DNA of 64,000 nucleotides, from NCBI GenBank assembly GCA_009809945.1, contig WTPW01000852.1:124122-188121 (forward strand), given 5' to 3'. A model generated the notes under the pieces. The model ran no database searches, was not told where the DNA came from, and saw nothing but the letters and a program-made list of their open reading frames with translations. Positions 59,591 through 64,000 of this stretch are shown here, piece by piece (the stretch's first letter is position 1; every line of letters starts with the position of its first letter). The DNA is from Gigaspora margarita. Its lineage: Eukaryota; Glomeromycota; Glomeromycetes; Diversisporales; Gigasporaceae. The position numbers were made by a program, and so were the translations under genes.

Positions 59591-61013
59591 CAGTGTTTAA
59601 AATTCAATGTTCTCATGTTCTCAATGAACATTTGAGTTTTTTTAAGAACATTGATATTTAAAAAAAGGTTCTCTTATTTGAGAACATTTTATCCTCTTGA
59701 AATGTTCTCAAAGAGAACATCTATAAAATTTTTATGTTCTAGATTTACTAATAAGAACAATAAATTATATAAATGTTTATCAATTTGATAATGTAATTTG
59801 ATTATGACAAATTCTGTATATATGTATATACTATGTATAGCACATATGGGGTGAAGTCAATAGAAAAGGGACAAATTTTTTCTTAATAAAAGATTTCTCA
59901 ACTTTGAGCTTAAATATTTTGACAACTATCTTATTAAATCTAATATATATTTTTTAGTTTAATTCTAGATAATTCTAAAATTAAAATAAAAAAATTTTTA
60001 TCAAAATTGGTTAAGTAGTTCTAAGATATTTTAATTTAAAAATTAAAAAAATTTTTACTAAAAATGATTTGTCCCTTTTCAATTGACATCCCTCTATATG
60101 TTTAAAGTTGTACAATATGGGTAACAAATAAATATTTAAGGAAATAGACTTTAAAATTTTAAAATAAAAATTCATTAGCCATACAGTGTGTTTTTTATAT
60201 TGAGAGTATCATTATTGTGTAGACTTATATATAGATGATTTGGGTCAAATGATATGCTAATACTAAGCAAGTAAAAAAGACACAAAGTATTTGTTAGTAC
60301 AAAGTTTAAATAGTTAAATAACAAAGTAATTGGATTCTAATTTCTTGCATTAACCAATAGTAGCATTAGTAAAATATTATAGAAAGACTTGTTTTGTTAT
60401 AAGGAAATATAAAAAGCACTTGAAGTTTTAACAAAATTATTAGAAATTAAATTGTATAATATATTGTGTTATGCTAAAAAATACAAAAAAATCATATACA
60501 AAGTTTAAAAAATTCTTAATAGATAAGCATAAACTTAGTGTGTGAATTGTAAGTATAGAATTTATTTTCAAATAAGGTATTATTCTATTAACAATAGAAT
60601 TCTTTACTAAAATTTATTTTATTTACTATATTAAACTATCAGAGCATAAGTTATTTATTTATAATCTACTTATTTTATTATTAAAAGTTAGATATAACTT
60701 TAATTCACAATATGTTAAACTACAAGTGAGTCAGTGCAGTGTAAGAAAAGCTTAATTTTCAATTAGCATACCAAAAATTGATTGTAGAATTAATTATTAT
60801 ATTATTAATTTTATTAATTTGAATTAATTTTGTTGTAAATTAATAAATAATATATATCAATATTGTTTGAAGCTAATATATACATGAACTTCTTTAAAAA
60901 TTAATGCTCAATATATTTAATATATAATGAACACTAAAAAGTTTTTGAGAACAATAAAAATTTAAATTATGCTCTTTTGAGAACATAACTTTCAATTTGA
61001 ATTTTAAACACTG
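59591..61013. mobile_element. Non-autonomous hAT element, 1.4 kb, GAGAAC words, perfect 8-bp duplication
   Basis: The ends CAGTGTTTAAAATTCAA and, inverted, the same sequence, with CATGTGAT directly repeated at 59583-59590 and 61014-61021. Subterminal words GAGAACAT / ATGTTCTC are repeated at 59610-59740 and 60935-60990. The terminal sequence resembles that of the 18671-19131 MITE (CAGTGTTTAAAAT). The interior is AT-rich and contains the third copy of the 245-bp MITE. No transposase. Confidence 0.9.
59848..60094. mobile_element. 245-bp palindromic MITE, copy 3
   Basis: GGGGTGAAGTCAATAGAAAA on the left, TTTTCAATTGACATCCCTC on the right; inner arms as in copies 1 and 2 (GGGACAAATTTTTTC and AATTTAAAAATTAAAAAAAT). 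247 bp. Inserted inside the GAGAAC hAT element, so younger than it. Confidence 0.85.
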
Positions 61014-61164
61014 CATGTGATTAAATCTGACCAAATGAGATTTAATTAAATGCTCTAGAATATATGGGTTGTTTAAATCCCCCGCCGCACCTGAAGTCCA
61101 AAATATTGACGTTAACCAACTAATCAACTAGATGTGGCCTTATTATTATGAAATACATTTTGAT

Positions 61165-61452
61165 TTACTTATTTAAAAATGCACAAATCTTTAAATTATC
61201 CATCAACGTTACAAGTCTTTCAACGAATTTGGAATTATTGCCATCTAAAAGTTGATTTCTCGTGAATACAATTCTAAGAAATTTTTGTTTGACATCACAC
61301 CAACTGCCATACATTCATATATAAATGATCTTCTAAATCTGATTAAAACATTTGTATTTTTGCACCACAATGTTCACAATCTTTGAGCTTTTCTTTTTGG
61401 ATATATTCCACACCTCTTTTGGTGGTCGTTCAGCTTTATTTTTAGATGACAT
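61165..61452 (-). pseudogene. BED-finger N-terminal fragment of a hAT-family protein
   Basis: On the minus strand: ATG at 61452, MSSKNKAERPPKEVWNI, then (shifted frame) KKEKLKDCEHCGAKIQMF and SDLEDHLYM, a CxxC...H BED-type zinc finger. Then CDVKQKFLRIVFTRNQLL ... FVERLVTLMDNLKICAFLNK and a stop at 61165. At least two frame breaks and one internal stop. The catalytic part is absent, so this is a truncated relic. The hAT MITE at 61456 is inserted immediately before its ATG. Confidence 0.7.
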
Positions 61453-61455
61453 AAC

Positions 61456-61735
61456 TAGAGTTGTAAAATTACTTTAATTTTACGTAACTTTGTGTAATTT
61501 TGCATAGTTTTCGGTAACATAGTTTTCATATAATTTGTAAGAAATGTGATCATACGCTCATATGATTATGTACATCGATTTGATCAGTGAACTTTATGCA
61601 AAAATCTACTGCAATTCAATAATGCTAGCTGAGTTTTTCATAGTGCTGGTACTATATATCACGTGTGAAGTTTACATGAAATCCATGTTACTGAAACGTA
61701 CGTAAAATTACATGTATTGATAATTTTCAACCCTA
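61456..61735. mobile_element. hAT MITE, 280 bp, perfect 8-bp duplication
   Basis: The ends TAGAGTTGTAAAATTA and, inverted, TAGGGTTGAAAATTATC, with GACATAAC repeated at 61448-61455 and 61736-61743. Subterminal TAATTTTACGTA and GTAATTTTG words are repeated near both ends. The duplicated octamer contains the complement of the ATG of the BED relic. Non-coding. Confidence 0.9.
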
Positions 61736-61743
61736 GACATAAC

Positions 61744-62800
61744 TTGCAAATTTGTAATAAAATAAAAAAAAAACTTATAAATCGAATTACTTAAATAAAA
61801 TATACTTTTTTATTTTTATTACAACACTTAACATTACTGCATCAATCAATGTATATCAATTATACTTTATTACTTTCGCATTTGTGATATTTATTTTTTG
61901 AGTTTAGACATTGACCATTAGTTGTGACAGGAATTTTAGATTAGGCATTGCCGCATGACAAAATTCAAGCAGAAATTTTGCCGCAATAATTTCTACTGCA
62001 TGTATAATCAAAGATATTGCGGACATAAGTTACTTAAAATACCGTATTAATCACATCCTCATATGTATTCGAAAAAAATTTAAAGCAATAAGTTAACAAA
62101 TTTTTTAGTATATCTATGAGAAATTACTTATTTTAATACATTATCGAAAAATTCTCTTACAAGTACAATTGTGAAAATTTTCTACTGCCCTATACTTCAT
62201 GAACCAGGTCCGTTGTGCTTTCCTCGGTTCGCTTATGGAACAATAAAAAAAGAAAATAAATTATATACAAAACTTTCAATTTTGCATTACAGTGGATCAC
62301 CATTTTTAAAAGGATAATATTATCATATTAACTAATCTGATCGGTAAAGGCAAAAAAGCAATGCCATAATATATGAATAATTAACATTACAATTAGAATA
62401 TAACTTTCACGAACATTTCGCACAAGACTCTATCGCATGACTTCTCGCATGTCATATGATAATACTTCATTTTAAATTATATGCTAATCAAATAGTTTAT
62501 CTTGCACTAGGCATGAAGTCATCTCACACAAGTTACGCAAGATCACGGGCACGATAGCTTTTAATCTCGTGCAAAATACCAGTATACTTCTAATTACTAT
62601 TGTAGCAAAATATTCGTATTAGAGAACAATCATTTTTTGAAAGTAATACTATTATTAAGTTGCCATCCGGATTTTACAATCAATTTATGCTTTTCTGGGC
62701 AAAGTTTTTATTAATTTTCAAAGAAATTACATTGACGCTCGATTTTATTTATCATGTATGCCAACTTGTCTAAAACTAATAAAAAAAAAATTTATAGACA
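61744..62800. other. Gene-free region between BED relic and LRR gene
   Basis: AT-rich but CpG-containing. GCCGCATGACAAAATTC... and CGCATGACTTCTCGCATGTC words occur at 61950-62530 without clear inverted-repeat ends. It includes the presumed 3' flank of the minus-strand LRR gene. Confidence 0.35.
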
Positions 62801-64000
62801 TTAACAATCAACAACAACGTGATTATATTGTACTACTGTCACATATCCCTTCATTCTTTCATAAACATCCCTCGAATGCAATATTACACCTAAATATTTC
62901 AGAGTTCCTTTTCGTATGCAGAATTCGATTAACGCTCTAAAATCTTTCTCTTCATAATAATGATTAGTTATTACTGTTTTTAAAGGTGCATTGCAATGAT
63001 TGAACAAAATATCAAATTTTGATTTTAATGAACAAGTACTTAGATCAAGATATTGTAATGTAAACGGCAATGCATTTGCAAACTGTATAACCTCCTCTTC
63101 AAATATGTCATCACACCACCTTAAAGTGAGAAATAAAAGGTTTTTTAAATTACCAATAAGATCTAAAAGTTGTGTGGAAAACTCAATATCTGAAATATTG
63201 AGATATAAAATGTTTGGGCAAAACGATATAAGTGTTTCTAGTAATAATGATTGTTTTGAAATCATTTTTACTTCAATTTTTAGTCTTTGTAGTAATGCAC
63301 CGGACTTTTCAAGAATTAACACTATATTCGATGCATCAATCTCGCAATCTAAGTTACTTATCTCCAAAGTGGTAAGTTTACAATTTAATGTTTTCGTAAT
63401 TTTCAATATTTTTTCATCATTGCAATACCTAATACGAATAGTTTCTAAATTTTCACAATTCATCAGCGTCTTGAATTCTACATTATAATCACAATCTTTT
63501 ATTACAACTTCTCTTAATGATTGTTTTTGGCTCTCTAAAGCTGAAACAATGCCATGAAATTCTTTAGGAGTGCCTGTTTCTATTAAATGGAATTGCCTAA
63601 GTCGTTTTTGTGATTTAATCATGGATATAAGCGCATGAAATACTTGTGAACCATAATTAGGATTAAATTCTTCAATTTTCAAAACATTAATTTTCGTTGA
63701 AATTTTTGTCAAGATCTTAAGTAATGCAGTAACATTTTCTGCCAACATCTTTAATACTGTTTTACGATTTTTGTTGCCAAAGACCGATATGATACACAAA
63801 GTCAATTCTTGGAGTTGTGAAAAAAATTGCATATTTCGTCCTAATGTGTAGAAGATCTCTGGTCTAATTTCATTAAATTGAGAAAAATATATATCTAATT
63901 TGTGCAAGGTGGCACCACTCTCAATAAATAATTTAAGTAACAAATCTCTTATGTGTAAGTTCAATGGGCGGTAATATGATTTTAAATCAACAAATTGAAG
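62801..64000 (-). CDS. F-box/LRR-like protein, C-terminal part (N-terminus beyond window)
   Basis: The open frame runs from the stop at 62801 to the right edge without interruption. It is open through the last base and lacks a start in the window (the TTG at 63964 is not a true start). It begins LQFVDLKSYYRPL and continues FIESGATLHKLDIYF ... SGALLQRLKIEV ... SFCPNILYLNISDIEFSTQL ... LPFTLQYLDLSTC ... RALIEFCIRKGTL and ends YVTVVQYNHVVVDC. Irregular LRRs of about 25-28 residues are visible. This is the layout of the large fungal F-box protein families, in which an F-box of about 45 residues precedes such a region; the F-box itself would lie beyond 64000. Function as an SCF adaptor is inferred only. 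The plus frames opposite it are shadows. Confidence 0.85.
   Translation of the reverse strand, partial: LQFVDLKSYYRPLNLHIRDLLLKLFIESGATLHKLDIYFSQFNEIRPEIFYTLGRNMQFFSQLQELTLCIISVFGNKNRKTVLKMLAENVTALLKILTKISTKINVLKIEEFNPNYGSQVFHALISMIKSQKRLRQFHLIETGTPKEFHGIVSALESQKQSLREVVIKDCDYNVEFKTLMNCENLETIRIRYCNDEKILKITKTLNCKLTTLEISNLDCEIDASNIVLILEKSGALLQRLKIEVKMISKQSLLLETLISFCPNILYLNISDIEFSTQLLDLIGNLKNLLFLTLRWCDDIFEEEVIQFANALPFTLQYLDLSTCSLKSKFDILFNHCNAPLKTVITNHYYEEKDFRALIEFCIRKGTLKYLGVILHSRDVYERMKGYVTVVQYNHVVVDC

Noticed and set aside
63000-63488. 162-codon plus frame
   Set aside because: A shadow of the minus-strand LRR protein.

Overview
This is an AT-rich eukaryotic window, most likely from a filamentous fungus of the arbuscular-mycorrhizal group (Glomeromycotina, Rhizophagus-like). 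The reasons are: many F-box/leucine-rich-repeat genes (one intact, one decayed, one running off the right edge); short introns of about 57-108 bp in two metabolic genes; abundant hAT/BED, Tc1 and Harbinger-type DNA transposon debris; and long blocks almost without CpG. The organism call is inference from gene style, not a database match.

Host genes are few. An F-box/RNI-type LRR gene lies at 563-2323 (+). An eight-exon uracil phosphoribosyltransferase (FUR1 type) lies at 5908-7211 (+). A multi-exon FAD-dependent sugar-lactone oxidase (ALO family) lies at 23682-25620 (-). The C-terminal part of a second F-box/LRR-like protein lies at 62801-64000 (-). A decayed paralogue of the first gene is at about 15850-17240. 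These look unrelated in function: pyrimidine salvage, antioxidant sugar-acid synthesis, and putative ubiquitin-ligase adaptors.

Most of the rest is mobile DNA, strongly nested. I find at least ten non-autonomous hAT-type insertions with 8-bp target-site duplications, eight of them perfect; most carry a private short word repeated near the ends. There are Harbinger-like, Tc1/mariner-like and unclassified inverted-repeat elements, and a 245-bp MITE family in three copies. There is a SINE-like retroposon with a perfect 17-bp duplication, and two satellite arrays of about 1.8 kb. A decayed LINE (33.1-38.0 kb and 49.8-50.3 kb) is split by about 11.8 kb of later insertions. These include a 1.9-kb hAT element and a 9.2-kb Ty3/gypsy LTR retrotransposon (40628-49804), which is a broken fossil with about 2-3% LTR divergence.

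Layout: 0-7.2 kb genes plus MITEs; 7.2-13.8 kb nested MITEs; 13.8-22 kb a CpG-poor block with the F-box/LRR pseudogene, hAT MITEs, SINE and satellite; 22-26 kb the oxidase gene; 26.2-38 kb a second CpG-poor block with a hAT transposase fossil and the LINE; 38-50 kb the insertion pile; 50.4-54 kb an inverted-repeat element and a dimeric satellite; 54.5-61.8 kb two Tc1-like fossils and hAT elements; 62.8-64 kb the LRR gene. Three patterns deserve a second look: a module of about 105 bp shared by unrelated element classes, telomere-like tracts at the centres of unrelated palindromic elements, and the sharply bounded CpG depletion.
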